53,955 nucleotides of DNA, taken from the NCBI GenBank assembly GCA_040414495.1, contig JBEDUI010000172.1, positions 1 through 53,955 on the forward strand, in the 5' to 3' direction. The notes under the pieces are model-generated. The model made no database searches. It was not told the origin of the DNA and saw nothing but the letters and a program-made list of their open reading frames with translations. Of the stretch, positions 1 through 8,192 are shown one piece after another; position 1 is the first letter of the stretch; each line of letters starts with the position of its first letter. This DNA is from DATAVB01 sp040414495. Lineage in GTDB: Bacteria > Actinomycetota > Actinomycetes > Mycobacteriales > QHCD01. The position numbers and the translations under genes were made by a program.

Positions 1-396
1 AAGGAGCTCGATCATCAGCTCGCGGTTCTGCCGCCATGGTCTCATCTCCGCGCCGCCGTCTTGTCCGTACGGGAATACGTGCGGCGAGATGCAGTAGCAC
101 ACAGCATCCACTGGGTTACCGGCAAAACCGTCGTGATCGAAAAATGCAAGCCAATGCTCGATCCGGTCTGCCGATACCGGATGAATGGAGACTCGGCCGA
201 TCTCATCCAGACGAGTAGTTGATCCCGTCAGACGTTGTGTCGCTTCGGCAACATTACGGACGGCCACGTCGGGAAATGGCCAGTCCGGATGTTGCGACCG
301 AGCATGAGCGAGATAGGCATCGCTGAACGCCTGGAGGTCTGCGCCCTCAATTACGGCGCCGCACTCCTCACATCGATGTTCGCAGTTCGCTGCCAC
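1..396 (-). CDS. Zinc-ribbon/GNAT-like N-acetyltransferase, 3' part outside window
   Basis: The frame stays open for 132 codons from a GTG at 396 and runs off the left edge, so the C-terminus is missing. An AAGGG Shine-Dalgarno lies 7 bases before the GTG, and an in-frame TGA at 432-430 closes the frame upstream. Residues 5-12 carry a Cys-rich CEHRCEEC motif, and the next stretch (H-x-R-x-x-HPDWPFPD) resembles the DUF1059 type of small zinc-ribbon domain. From about residue 75 the sequence (HPVSADRIEHWLAFFDHD, later CYCISPHV and WRQNRELM) looks like the beginning of a GNAT acetyltransferase domain. The fusion and the substrate are inferred. The acetyl-CoA-binding part is not in the window. 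Confidence 0.6.
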   Translation of the reverse strand, partial: MAANCEHRCEECGAVIEGADLQAFSDAYLAHARSQHPDWPFPDVAVRNVAEATQRLTGSTTRLDEIGRVSIHPVSADRIEHWLAFFDHDGFAGNPVDAVCYCISPHVFPYGQDGGAEMRPWRQNRELMIELL

Positions 397-448
397 AGTA
401 ACGCCCTTACTCGTGACGAAGCTCTTCCATCATCCCCCGGAATCTCCT

Positions 449-503
449 TGATTGTGAGTAGATTTGATGCGGAATTCGGGAGCAAATCCACTTGCGATCA
501 TGA
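449..503. repeat. Degenerate palindromic repeat, family A
   Basis: Imperfect inverted repeat between two minus-strand genes. The left arm has GTGAGTAGATTTG and the right arm CAAATCCACTTGCGATCATG, around a GGAATTCGGG loop. It is a decayed relative of the near-perfect hairpin at 52274-52335, which shares the GTGAGTGGATTTG and CAAATCCACT blocks. No other function is visible. Confidence 0.6.
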
Positions 504-547
504 ACTATCCGGTCCTTCGCGCGTGCCATACGCCTACGCCTGTCGCA

Positions 548-856
548 TCACCAACCACGCTTCACACGGAACCGCGTTACGAGACCAGCCACGGTCACCA
601 CTGGGGCCGCCACGCATGCTATGTAGGCCAGGATCAGCGGCAGCCCAGGACGAGGTCGAATGTCCGTGCCAGGAATCGGGTCCGAGTTGAATGCGAGCGA
701 CGGCTTCACGTGATGCCACCGCGTAATCTCCAGGTACATCAAATACCACGAGCCGGCCCACACCGCGGGTGCTAGCCATTTCGCGAATCGCATGTCCCGA
801 GACTGCCGCGAACCGGGCGGCAACACAAGACACCCCGGCAAAAAAATATTGTCCAC
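548..856 (-). CDS. Small membrane protein of unknown function
   Basis: 102 residues from a GTG at 856, or about 81 from the ATG at 793 (MRFAKWL...). Two hydrophobic segments are visible: one around residues 24-41 (FAKWLAPAVWAGSWYLMYL) and one near the C-terminus (LPLILAYIACVAAPVVTVAGL), followed by a basic tail. This suggests a two-pass membrane protein. No family is recognised. Shine-Dalgarno signals are weak for both starts. The hydrophobic pattern and basic ends are what support it as a gene rather than a chance frame. Confidence 0.45.
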   Translation of the reverse strand: MDNIFLPGCLVLPPGSRQSRDMRFAKWLAPAVWAGSWYLMYLEITRWHHVKPSLAFNSDPIPGTDIRPRPGLPLILAYIACVAAPVVTVAGLVTRFRVKRGW

Positions 857-943
857 ATGACCCCGATGCCCGCTCTCACGTGGCTTGATAGCTACACGGA
901 TGGTCGAGAGGAGGACATTCGGGTCCGTAACGAAATCCGAGAT

Positions 944-1678
944 CTAGCGCCTCAGAGCGCGAAATAGGAGCATCCGCGACGAATCAGCGACAGGCTCACC
1001 AAGCCAGCCACCCTCCACGGTCACGTCGTGAAAACCCGCTGCCTCAAGGTCTTCACGAATCTCGTCGGCAGAGCGGAAATGGAGGACGCTCGTAAACACT
1101 TTTGCCCGGCCGTCCTGAAACACATTGTGCGCGTCGAACATTACCCGACCGCCCGCGACTTCGGTAACTTCGAGCCACTCCCGAAGGCGGCCAATGTGCG
1201 TATCCCGCTCGGAATACGTCGCCTCCCGGTTCCAGTTCTCCCACTCACGGGCGGCGGGATTCCGGCTTTCGAAGCTGATGGTCCCGTCGGGTCGCAACGC
1301 TCCAGCAAGCGCGCCCAGCACTGATGGGTATTCTGCCGGGCTGACGTGCATCATGGCATTTCCGGTGGTGATGGCTAGGTCTGCATCTGCGGCTGGCGCA
1401 ATGACGGACGCGTCGCCGTCGATCCAGGTGACGGCATCGGCGCCTTGTTGCCGGCGTGCGTAGCCGAGCATCGTCGGGCTCGGATCAACGCCGACTACGG
1501 TACGACCGGATTGCGCGAGCGCGCGGGTAAGTAGTCCTGTCCCGCAACCGAGATCGATGATTTTGACGGCATTAATCTTGTCGGCCAATGATCGATAGTA
1601 GGCATGATCGTCGACAGCGGGGTTGTCGAGGTCATAGAGTTGTACGAGGTCCTCGTCACGATACGGATCGTCGGTCAC
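944..1678 (-). CDS. Class I SAM-dependent methyltransferase
   Basis: 244 residues with a Rossmann-type SAM-binding fold. Motif I is IIDLGCGTGLLTRAL near residues 40-54, followed by VVGVDPSPTML with the acidic residue that binds the ribose of SAM. WIDGDAS and a downstream AITTGNAMMHV correspond to later motifs. The family is the broad methyltransferase-11/25 type of about 240 residues, so length is normal. The methyl acceptor cannot be deduced and the neighbours give no pathway. The gene is monocistronic: the sequence on both sides is non-coding or decayed. Confidence 0.85.
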   Translation of the reverse strand: MTDDPYRDEDLVQLYDLDNPAVDDHAYYRSLADKINAVKIIDLGCGTGLLTRALAQSGRTVVGVDPSPTMLGYARRQQGADAVTWIDGDASVIAPAADADLAITTGNAMMHVSPAEYPSVLGALAGALRPDGTISFESRNPAAREWENWNREATYSERDTHIGRLREWLEVTEVAGGRVMFDAHNVFQDGRAKVFTSVLHFRSADEIREDLEAAGFHDVTVEGGWLGEPVADSSRMLLFRALRR

Positions 1679-1743
1679 CTGGCCATTCTAGACATCGCAA
1701 AACCGTAGCGCGTTTAGTCGAGCGAACCCCTTAGGATTGTTCT

Positions 1744-2264
1744 ATGCCATGGATCGCACCTGCAATTGAACGGCCTGATTGTGCCGAGCCGCTGGTCGGC
1801 GATGAACGCGCAATGCTTGAAGGCCGACTGGAGTGGCGGCGGCGACGCTGCTGGCGAAGTGTTCGGGACTGACCGGGGACCAGTTGGCGTCTCGCGTCGT
1901 ACTGCCGTCGAATTTGTCTTTGCTGGGGCTACTCCGGCACGTCACGCAGGTGGGAACGGACGTGGTTTCAACGGGGTATCGGCGGTCGTGACGCGCCTCG
2001 GGCGTATCCGCCGGGAGGTGCGGACATCAATGCCGGCGAGGCGGCCGATGCCGAATCGAACTATGCAGCCCTAGTGGCCGAGATGGCGGCGAGCCGGGCT
2101 GCTGTCGCCGCGCTGGACCTGGACCGTGAATTCAGCGTGACAATGTGGAACGGTCGGCAGGCGTCCGTGCGATGGAATTACATCCACATGATTGAGGAAT
2201 ACGCCCGCCGCAATGGCCACGCGGATTTCTCCGCGAACGGATCGACGGTGTCACCGGTCATTGA
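1744..2264 (+). pseudogene. DinB-like/DUF664 protein, broken by three frameshifts
   Basis: Reading 1744-1842 in one frame, about 1846-1952 in a second, about 1955-2226 in a third, and the rest back in a shifted frame rebuilds a full DUF664 protein of about 170 residues. The pieces are MPWIAPAIERPD..., TLLAKCSGLTGDQLASRVVL..., ERTWFQRGIGGRDAPRAYPP..., REFSVTMWNGRQASVRW... and MIEEYARRNGHADF, then LRERIDGVTGH and TGA at 2262. The lesions are an apparent one-base loss near 1843, one-base gain near 1953 and one-base loss near 2227. DUF664 proteins are four-helix-bundle DinB/YfiT-like proteins, often thiol-dependent transferases. Three shifts in 0.5 kb argue for a decayed gene rather than one sequencing error. 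Confidence 0.82.
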
Positions 2265-2335
2265 TCTGCGGTGTAGTTCATCTCAATCCGATTCGATCTC
2301 GCATGCCGAGTCATACCAGCCTTTCCGATCTCTGG

Positions 2336-2797
2336 TCACGGAGCTGGATGGTTGTGCGGTTCCCACCATTCGCGGCTGAACAGCGGAATGTCCTGCGGGT
2401 AGGCCTGTTTCGCCAGGATGGTTTCATGGCAAAGTAGCTGAGCTTTCAGGAGCCGGTGTAGACCGTCCATGATGATCCACCGCTCCTTCAGCATTATGAC
2501 GTTGATCGGACAGGCCAGATCGGCCGCCATTGTGCGTTTGTATTCGTCCGGATACAGCTCCGGTTGAGCCGCCACCTCGCGACCGGACAATGCCATGTCC
2601 TGCGAATCCTTATCCCAGAACGGGATATCGAGCAGCCATTCCAGCTCGGCGACCGGCATCGGCACAATCGGCAGGTCAACCTCCCAAAGCTTTTTGACAT
2701 CCCACCAGAACGTCAACCCAAGCTCGACATGCAGCGCGCTCGGCTCCGGACGGTCTACCACGAGCACAACGGAATCATGGAAATGCCGCCCAGGCAA
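2336..2797 (-). CDS. ParB-like nuclease-fold hypothetical protein
   Basis: 153 residues. The C-terminal half contains INVIMLKERWIIMDGLHRLL, a pattern typical of ParB/Srx-fold domains, where a DG-x-HR loop binds nucleotide, followed by KAQLLCHETILAKQ. The N-terminal half is rich in Trp and acidic residues (WDVKKLWEVDLP, WLLDIPFWDKD). It starts 6 bases after the stop of the upstream kinase gene and is probably co-transcribed with it. ParB-fold proteins can hydrolyse CTP or act as kinases, but nothing here fixes a reaction. The assignment rests on one short motif. Confidence 0.6.
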   Translation of the reverse strand: MPGRHFHDSVVLVVDRPEPSALHVELGLTFWWDVKKLWEVDLPIVPMPVAELEWLLDIPFWDKDSQDMALSGREVAAQPELYPDEYKRTMAADLACPINVIMLKERWIIMDGLHRLLKAQLLCHETILAKQAYPQDIPLFSREWWEPHNHPAP

Positions 2798-2803
2798 GGG
2801 AAT

Positions 2804-3850
2804 TCACTGCATCTCGGCCAGAAAACGCAGCTTACTCGACATGATCGCGAACGCATCGTCCGAGATCTGGTCGAGCGAGTTCAGCATATGATCGACAGCC
2901 CAACCCATACGCAGAACGCTGGACACCTCCATCGACCGCCGTACCTGCGCCACATCGCCGGTCCAGCCAGCGGCGACGAGAGCGTCGCAGTACGCGGTTT
3001 GCAGCAGGTGCCACACCTCCTCGACCCGGCCCAGGTCGACGTCGATATCCAGCGCCAGGTGCCCGGCGTCGTGCCCGATCGGACCCCAACCGACGTAGGC
3101 CCAATCGATGATCACCACATCGTCGTCGGCCACGCCCACGTTGGCATGATGAAAGTCGTAGTGCGTCAGAACCTGCGGGAATTCCTGCAACCTCCGGCTG
3201 ATTTCGACCGGATCGGTCACGCGCGCCTCGACCGCCTCGCGAACGACCGGATTCAGACCGCGCGCGATCGCCGCGGACCATCCTGGATGCGCCAGCGTAC
3301 GGTCGTTGTCGAGCCCCTGACGCCTTATATGAGTGGGGATCCAGCCATCGGAGAGCCACGAATGCTTGCTGTCCAGGTTGGACATCTGCCACATCGCCAG
3401 GCCGGCCGAGGCTCGGGCGCACACGGCTATGGGTCCGGGAATCGTGACATCTTCCAGCCACAGATCCCGGCAATCATCGTGATCATCAATTGCGTAGCAT
3501 TGGGCCGCCCGCACGCCCTCGCTCCAGCCCGTTGTGGCCAGATCGGATTCGTAAAACGCGGCCTCGCGACCCCACCAATGTGGATCGTCCTCGGCGAACT
3601 GCCCCCGCCAGACCCGAAATTGGCCGAGGTGATGCGGACCGGTCCGCTTCACCCATACCTGGAACGGATCCGCGCTGACCCGCCAGATTCCACCGTTGGG
3701 AAATGGGCCGTCGGTGCCGAAGCGGTTCGCGGTCCAGCCGACATCTGCCGCGGCGCCGGCCGCCGCCGCCACCGCGCGCGGCGGAATCGCCCGCAGCGGG
3801 CCGAATCGGGGACGCTGTTCGGGTTCGGTCATGCGTAAAAAGTAGCGCAC
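2804..3850 (-). CDS. Aminoglycoside phosphotransferase-family kinase
   Basis: 348 residues from a GTG. An internal ATG at 3832 (MTEPEQRPRF) is an alternative start, and neither has a good Shine-Dalgarno. The APH/choline-kinase fold is shown by the Brenner-type catalytic loop THYDFHHANVG (H230, D232, N237) and the metal-binding VVIIDWAYVGWGPIGHD (D249). The family phosphorylates antibiotics, sugars or choline-like small molecules with ATP. The glycine-rich N-lobe loop is not obvious. The gene sits between an MFS exporter gene (stop 3 bases before this start) and the ParB-like gene, so all three are probably one transcript. Resistance or metabolite modification is possible but unproven. Confidence 0.78.
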   Translation of the reverse strand: MRYFLRMTEPEQRPRFGPLRAIPPRAVAAAAGAAADVGWTANRFGTDGPFPNGGIWRVSADPFQVWVKRTGPHHLGQFRVWRGQFAEDDPHWWGREAAFYESDLATTGWSEGVRAAQCYAIDDHDDCRDLWLEDVTIPGPIAVCARASAGLAMWQMSNLDSKHSWLSDGWIPTHIRRQGLDNDRTLAHPGWSAAIARGLNPVVREAVEARVTDPVEISRRLQEFPQVLTHYDFHHANVGVADDDVVIIDWAYVGWGPIGHDAGHLALDIDVDLGRVEEVWHLLQTAYCDALVAAGWTGDVAQVRRSMEVSSVLRMGWAVDHMLNSLDQISDDAFAIMSSKLRFLAEMQ

Positions 3851-3852
3851 GG

Positions 3853-5061
3853 CTAACGGCTGGCCCGAAGCGCCGAACGCAGTGCTATGCCCGTTCCGGC
3901 GGCGATGAGGACGCCCAGTGCGCCGGCGATCACCAGCACCAGCCGGGGTGATGTCGACGCGAGCGCGATGCCGCCGCCGAGATACGAGATCCCCGCACCG
4001 AGCCCGATTGCGGTGCCGTAATTGGCAAATACCCGGGATTGCAGGCCGCTCGGCACGTACCGCTGCAGCAGCGTAGTGATGCCGTTGTCCTGGGCCGCAA
4101 TCCCGAAACCACGCAGAATCTGGCTGCTAATAGCCAACGAAATGAGCCAGGACCCGCCGGTTAGCAGGTTGCCCGCGCTGCTGATGCCCATGCCGATGAT
4201 GAACAACAGGCCGGCGGAAAGGCGCGAAATCCGGGTCAGCACGGCGAATCCCACCAGCAGGCCGATATCCGCGCCCGCGTACAGCACGCTCGCGGCCGAA
4301 TTCCCTACACCCAGGGTGTGTTTGGCCAGGAATACCAGCGCGACATCGTCCAGAGCCGTACACGCAACCAGCGCGGCGAACCCGAGAACCACAATTCGCA
4401 CGATCCGATTACGCCACATGTAGCGCAAGCCCGATAACGCGCTGCGCCACACGGTCGCACCAACCGCAGCGGATGGCAATGCCGGCAACCGGATCAGCAG
4501 GGCCGCCGAAGCAGCGAAGCTCAGCGCGTCCACAATGAGCACCCCACGCAGGCCCACGAGCGGAAGCAAAACGGCCACGCCCAGCGGACCGGCAATAGCA
4601 AGCCCATATGTGCCGAAACCGATCATCGAATTGGCCAGACCCAGGTCGGTATCGGCGACCAATTGTCCGACCGCACTGGACGATGCGGGCGCAAATACCT
4701 GCGCCACCAGGGAATTCACGGCGACCAGGACCAGCAACGGCGCCAATCCCGGCAACCACGCCGCAATGGCCAACACAATTACGCCCTGCGTTGCCGCGGT
4801 TGCGATCATGAGTCGCCGTCGGTCAATTCGATCGCCCATTGAGCCCAAGAACGGGGCGAATACCGCCGGCGCGAAATCGCTGACCAGCAGCAGGGCGGCC
4901 ACCGCGGGCCCGCCGCCACCTCGATCGGCGACGTAAAGAACCAACGCGATGTGGGCCAGCGAGTCGCCGGCGAACGAGACCGTACGGGCGAACCACAACA
5001 GGCCGAACTTCGGGCTGCGCCGGAGCAGCGATAACGACGGCCCGTTGATCGGTTGCCTCAT
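3853..5061 (-). CDS. MFS transporter, DHA3/macrolide-exporter type
   Basis: 402 residues with about 12 hydrophobic helices. The conserved loop 2-3 motif A appears as GSMGDRIDRRRLM after the second helix, and the N-terminus (LLRRSPKFGLLWFARTVSFAGDSL) matches the DHA3 group of proton-driven efflux pumps. It acts in the cytoplasmic membrane and exports an unknown compound. It is the first gene of a likely three-gene minus-strand unit with the APH-like kinase and ParB-like gene, and the intergenic space to the kinase is only a few bases. The start ATG at 5061 has no strong Shine-Dalgarno. Confidence 0.85.
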   Translation of the reverse strand: MRQPINGPSLSLLRRSPKFGLLWFARTVSFAGDSLAHIALVLYVADRGGGGPAVAALLLVSDFAPAVFAPFLGSMGDRIDRRRLMIATAATQGVIVLAIAAWLPGLAPLLVLVAVNSLVAQVFAPASSSAVGQLVADTDLGLANSMIGFGTYGLAIAGPLGVAVLLPLVGLRGVLIVDALSFAASAALLIRLPALPSAAVGATVWRSALSGLRYMWRNRIVRIVVLGFAALVACTALDDVALVFLAKHTLGVGNSAASVLYAGADIGLLVGFAVLTRISRLSAGLLFIIGMGISSAGNLLTGGSWLISLAISSQILRGFGIAAQDNGITTLLQRYVPSGLQSRVFANYGTAIGLGAGISYLGGGIALASTSPRLVLVIAGALGVLIAAGTGIALRSALRASR

Positions 5062-5546
5062 TGTGACCGACTACATAGGACCGTTTCGGGTCGCGGAACT
5101 CCTTGCGCAGCGCCGTTCGGAAGTCGGTTCGAATGCCTGCGTATCGTGGTGAGCCACGCTTCATGGATAATTCGGGCCACCTCGCTATCAGTCGTACAGT
5201 GTGCGAGGGCTTACGGTGTCACAGCAGGTGATTATCTGTCGCTGTAATTTCACGACCGGCCGCATAGCTGCTCACTAGGGGTGAGCGTGTTCCGTACGCA
5301 GACTGACATACGTACGGTAAGCGCCTTCCCGATCGGACCCTGAAGTTATTGCGGCTCGTAACGCGGGGCTCGAGCCAATATGTTCACTCATCGCAGCGAT
5401 CGGACCGAAGATTAGTGCGTCTTCGGTGTTATTCGGATGTGATTTCCACCGGCTCCACAACGTCAACTCGCTCGACGGTATATACAAACTCAGAATGTTG
5501 ACGTAGGCTAACGCGCGGTTACAGAACGACAAGCTTTCTGTCCCCA
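5062..5546. other. Gene-poor intergenic stretch
   Basis: About 0.5 kb between the MFS gene start and the terminator-like hairpin of the SDR gene. The base composition is visibly less GC-rich than the surroundings. The open frames here, such as 5275-5532 on the minus strand, show no recognisable motif or ribosome binding site. The upstream part must hold the promoter of the exporter gene, but I cannot place it. Confidence 0.5.
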
Positions 5547-5583
5547 GCCGCCGGCCACAAACCCCCCGACTGTGGCCGGCGGC
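5547..5583 (-). terminator. Hairpin downstream of SDR gene
   Basis: Perfect 13-bp inverted repeat (GCCGCCGGCCACA / TGTGGCCGGCGGC) around an 11-base loop, 19 bases after the SDR stop codon. No T-run follows, so it would be an actinobacterial type of U-less terminator. Confidence 0.6.
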
Positions 5584-5601
5584 GCCATTTCCAAATGCAG
5601 G

Positions 5602-6324
5602 TCAGCGGCCGGTGGCAAGCGTCGTCCCGCCCGCACAATCCAGCACGGTTCCGGTCATGAAGCCATTGGTCGCGAGCAGCAACACGGCCTGCGCGACATC
5701 CTCGGGCTGGCCGACGCGGCCGACCGGGCTGCTCTTCTCGTAACTGCGAAACAGCTCGGTGCGCTGCTGCGCCGGTACGGAATCCCACCATGGCGTATCG
5801 ATTACGCCCGGCGAAACCGCGTTGATCCGCAGCGGCGCGAGCTCGACCGCCAACGGCCCCACCATCGCCTCCAGTGCGCCGTTGATAGCAGCCAATCCGG
5901 CGGTGCCTGGCAATGCCGATCGGGCCGAGGAAGCCGTGATAAACGTGACCGAGCCCTCCGGTTGCAGCCGCGGTAGCGCCGCCTGCAACGTCTGCAGATG
6001 CAGCCAGAACTTTCCCTCGAACCCGGCCCGCACCGTGTCCAGGTCCAGGTCGGCGAATGCTCCGCCGCCGGCCGAGCCGCTGAGCGCCAGCACCAGGTGG
6101 TCATAACGGGTGTCCGAGGCGAAGAAAGCGGCCAATTCGGCTGGCACGGCCGCGTCCAGCCGGCGTGCGGTCGCGCTCGGGCCAATGCGCTGGGCGACCT
6201 CCTGCAGCCGCTGCTCATTGCGTCCGGTGATGACGACCTCGGCGCCGGTCTGCGCGAATCGCATCGCAGTGGCCGCGCCAATCCCCGAGCTACCGCCAAT
6301 TACTAGCAGTCGTTGGGTTGCCAC
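5602..6324 (-). CDS. SDR-family protein lacking the catalytic Tyr/Lys
   Basis: About 240 residues. The Rossmann dinucleotide motif is intact (LVIGGSSGIGAATAMRF) and so are VITGRN and the substrate-loop SPGVIDTPWW. At the usual YxxxK site the sequence reads PGTAGLAAINGALEAM, so Tyr is Leu and Lys is Asn. Such divergent short-chain dehydrogenases exist in actinobacteria and may have a different mechanism or bind NAD(P) without classic reduction. I chose the GTG at 6324 because GAGAGGTGGG lies just upstream; a GTG at 6336 would add four residues. It is divergent from the TetR gene at 6419, whose operator lies between them, so the regulator probably controls this gene. Confidence 0.82.
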   Translation of the reverse strand: MATQRLLVIGGSSGIGAATAMRFAQTGAEVVITGRNEQRLQEVAQRIGPSATARRLDAAVPAELAAFFASDTRYDHLVLALSGSAGGGAFADLDLDTVRAGFEGKFWLHLQTLQAALPRLQPEGSVTFITASSARSALPGTAGLAAINGALEAMVGPLAVELAPLRINAVSPGVIDTPWWDSVPAQQRTELFRSYEKSSPVGRVGQPEDVAQAVLLLATNGFMTGTVLDCAGGTTLATGR

Positions 6325-6358
6325 GTGCGGTCCCACCTCTCACGTTGTTGGAACTATA

Positions 6359-6387
6359 AGTCTCGACAACGAGTCTCGTCGAGACTC
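6359..6387. promoter_or_regulatory. Probable TetR operator between SDR and TetR genes
   Basis: 6371-6387 is a perfect palindrome, GAGTCTCG-T-CGAGACTC. An extra half-site AGTCTCGAC lies at 6359-6367 and pairs with GTCGAGACT at 6378-6386. A related GTTTCGTC follows at 6391-6398. The site lies in the 94-bp divergent promoter region, which is the standard place for an autoregulating TetR repressor to bind. Binding is inferred. Confidence 0.72.
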
Positions 6388-6418
6388 AGAGTTTCGTCAA
6401 GTGAGGTACGATCTGGGC

Positions 6419-7006
6419 ATGGACACGAGGCAGCGGCCGCATACCGGCCGGCAGCGCAATGAGGCCGCCCGGCAAGCGATTCTGGATGCGGCGTTCGAGT
6501 TGCTGGGCGAGTCGGCCGGTGCGACGGTGCCGGTCGATGCGATCGCGGCCCGCGCCGGGGTCGGCAAGCAGACGATCTACCGGTGGTGGCCTTCGAAATA
6601 CGCGGTACTGCTGGAGGCGATCCTGCAGCGCGCCCGACTGGACGTACCCGCGCCCGATACCGGCGATCTCGCCAAAGACCTACGGGAATTCCTGCGGGGT
6701 ACATTTCGCGGCGCCCGGAATGCCAGCACGGCGGCGTTTCTGCGCGCCATGATGGGTCAGGCCCAGCAGGATCCCGGTACGGCCGAGGTTATGCGGGAAT
6801 TCACCGCCAGCCGGCGGAACGCGCTACGCGAGCTATTAGAACGTGGACAGGATCGTGGTGAGTTGCCCGACACAACTAATGTTGATCTGATTGTCGATCA
6901 GGTGTACGGGTTGTTGTGGTATCGGCTCATGGTCGGTCACGCGCCGCTGGGCCGGGACCTGGCCAAGGAGCTGACCGACGCCGTACTCACCCAAGCCGCC
7001 GGCTGA
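6419..7006 (+). CDS. TetR/AcrR-family transcriptional regulator
   Basis: 195 residues. The N-terminal helix-turn-helix is classic: RQAILDAAFELLGESAG, then VDAIAARAGVGKQTIYRWW and PSKYAVLLEAIL (about residues 17-65). The C-terminal helical domain (FLRAMMGQAQQDPGTAEVM, later QVYGLLWYRLMVGHAPLG) resembles the TetR_C_11 type. The ATG at 6419 opens directly with MDTRQRPHTGRQRNEAARQ, a typical N-terminal arm; longer upstream extensions would cross the operator. It is divergent from the SDR gene and converges on mdh with only one base between the two stop codons. The ligand is unknown. Confidence 0.9.
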   Translation: MDTRQRPHTGRQRNEAARQAILDAAFELLGESAGATVPVDAIAARAGVGKQTIYRWWPSKYAVLLEAILQRARLDVPAPDTGDLAKDLREFLRGTFRGARNASTAAFLRAMMGQAQQDPGTAEVMREFTASRRNALRELLERGQDRGELPDTTNVDLIVDQVYGLLWYRLMVGHAPLGRDLAKELTDAVLTQAAG

Positions 7007-7007
7007 C

Positions 7008-8003
7008 TCAGCTCGGCAACAGATTGCGTACGATTTCGCGCTCCCGCAGTAGTTCCTGTGTTGTCGTACGCAAGAGTCGTTGTCCCTCTTCATCGTGTTC
7101 GATATCGGTCACGACGGCGCAGTGCGCCCCATCGCTACGGACCGGATAGCTGAACACGAGCCCTTCGGGTACGTCGTACTCGCCGTGGCTGATCACGGCA
7201 AGCGAGGTCCAGTCCTGAACGGGGGTGCCCAACCGTATGGACCGGACGGAATCGATAATGGCGTGTGCGGCCGACCCGGCCGAAGAGAGCCCGCGAGCGG
7301 CGATGATCGCAGCGCCTCGATTCTGCACATGGGCGATAAACCCGGTGCGTAGCCATTCGCGATCCGAGATCACGTCGGGTGCCGGGCGGTCGTCGATGCG
7401 GGCGTGCATCGCATCCGGGAACTGGGTGGCCGAATGATTTCCCCAGATCGCCATGTTTGTGATCGCGCTGACCGGTGTGCTCGCTCGGGCGGCCAATGCA
7501 GCCTTGGCGCGATTTTCGTCCAACCGGGTCAGCGCGAACCACCGCTCATCAGGAATTTCCGGCGCATATGCCCGCGCGATCAGGCAATTGGTGTTGCATG
7601 GGTTTCCTACGACTAATATCCGGACATCCGCTGCCGCGCCGGCGGCGATCGCCCGGCCCTGCGGCCCGAAGTTCGTGGCATTGGCCGAAAGCAGATCGCC
7701 GCGTTCCATGCCTTGGCGCCGTGGCGTCGCTCCGACAAGTAGCGCCCACGACGTCCCATCGAACGCCCGGTTGACGTCTGCGGTGACGAATACCTCGCTC
7801 AGCAGCGGAAATGCGCCGTCGGCCAATTCCATGGCCACGCCATTCAAAGCGGGCAGTGCCGGTTCGATATCGAGCAATCGCAACGTTACCGGCGTATCGG
7901 GACCGAGTAATTCGCCGGCCGCGATCCGAAACAGCAGCGCGTACCCAACCTGGCCAGCCGCGCCGGTGACCGTAACCGTGACCGGCCGCGCACGATTTGC
8001 CAT
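7008..8003 (-). CDS. mdh: Malate dehydrogenase
   Basis: 331 residues, the normal length for the cytosolic-type actinobacterial enzyme, which interconverts malate and oxaloacetate with NAD in the TCA cycle. The NAD-binding loop is TGAAGQVGYALLFRIAAGE (residues 13-31). The substrate Arg pair lies in GATPRRQGMERGDLL (R95, R96, R101). LTRLDENRA supplies the Asp of the relay, and the catalytic His is in WGNHSATQ (H190). There is a possible Shine-Dalgarno (GAGG) before the ATG. It stands alone rather than with other TCA genes. Lactate dehydrogenase is unlikely given the RRQGMERGD loop. Confidence 0.95.
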   Translation of the reverse strand: MANRARPVTVTVTGAAGQVGYALLFRIAAGELLGPDTPVTLRLLDIEPALPALNGVAMELADGAFPLLSEVFVTADVNRAFDGTSWALLVGATPRRQGMERGDLLSANATNFGPQGRAIAAGAAADVRILVVGNPCNTNCLIARAYAPEIPDERWFALTRLDENRAKAALAARASTPVSAITNMAIWGNHSATQFPDAMHARIDDRPAPDVISDREWLRTGFIAHVQNRGAAIIAARGLSSAGSAAHAIIDSVRSIRLGTPVQDWTSLAVISHGEYDVPEGLVFSYPVRSDGAHCAVVTDIEHDEEGQRLLRTTTQELLREREIVRNLLPS

Positions 8004-8192
8004 GACGCTTCACCTCGTAACTCCTGGGCGATCTGCGTACTGTAATGGCAAATCGGCGGGATAACGGCAGAATGTGGCGTAGCTGTCAGAACGGTTATCC
8101 CGCGGTCAATACGTCCCGTGGAAACTCGCCGCCGACCGGATCACCATCAAGGTTCAGCGGACCGGCCGACCGTTCGGGAGGACGTGGCGAGC

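Noticed and set aside
5275..5532. 85-residue minus-strand open frame
   Set aside because: No recognisable motif, no clear ribosome site, and it lies in a composition-poor stretch that looks non-coding.
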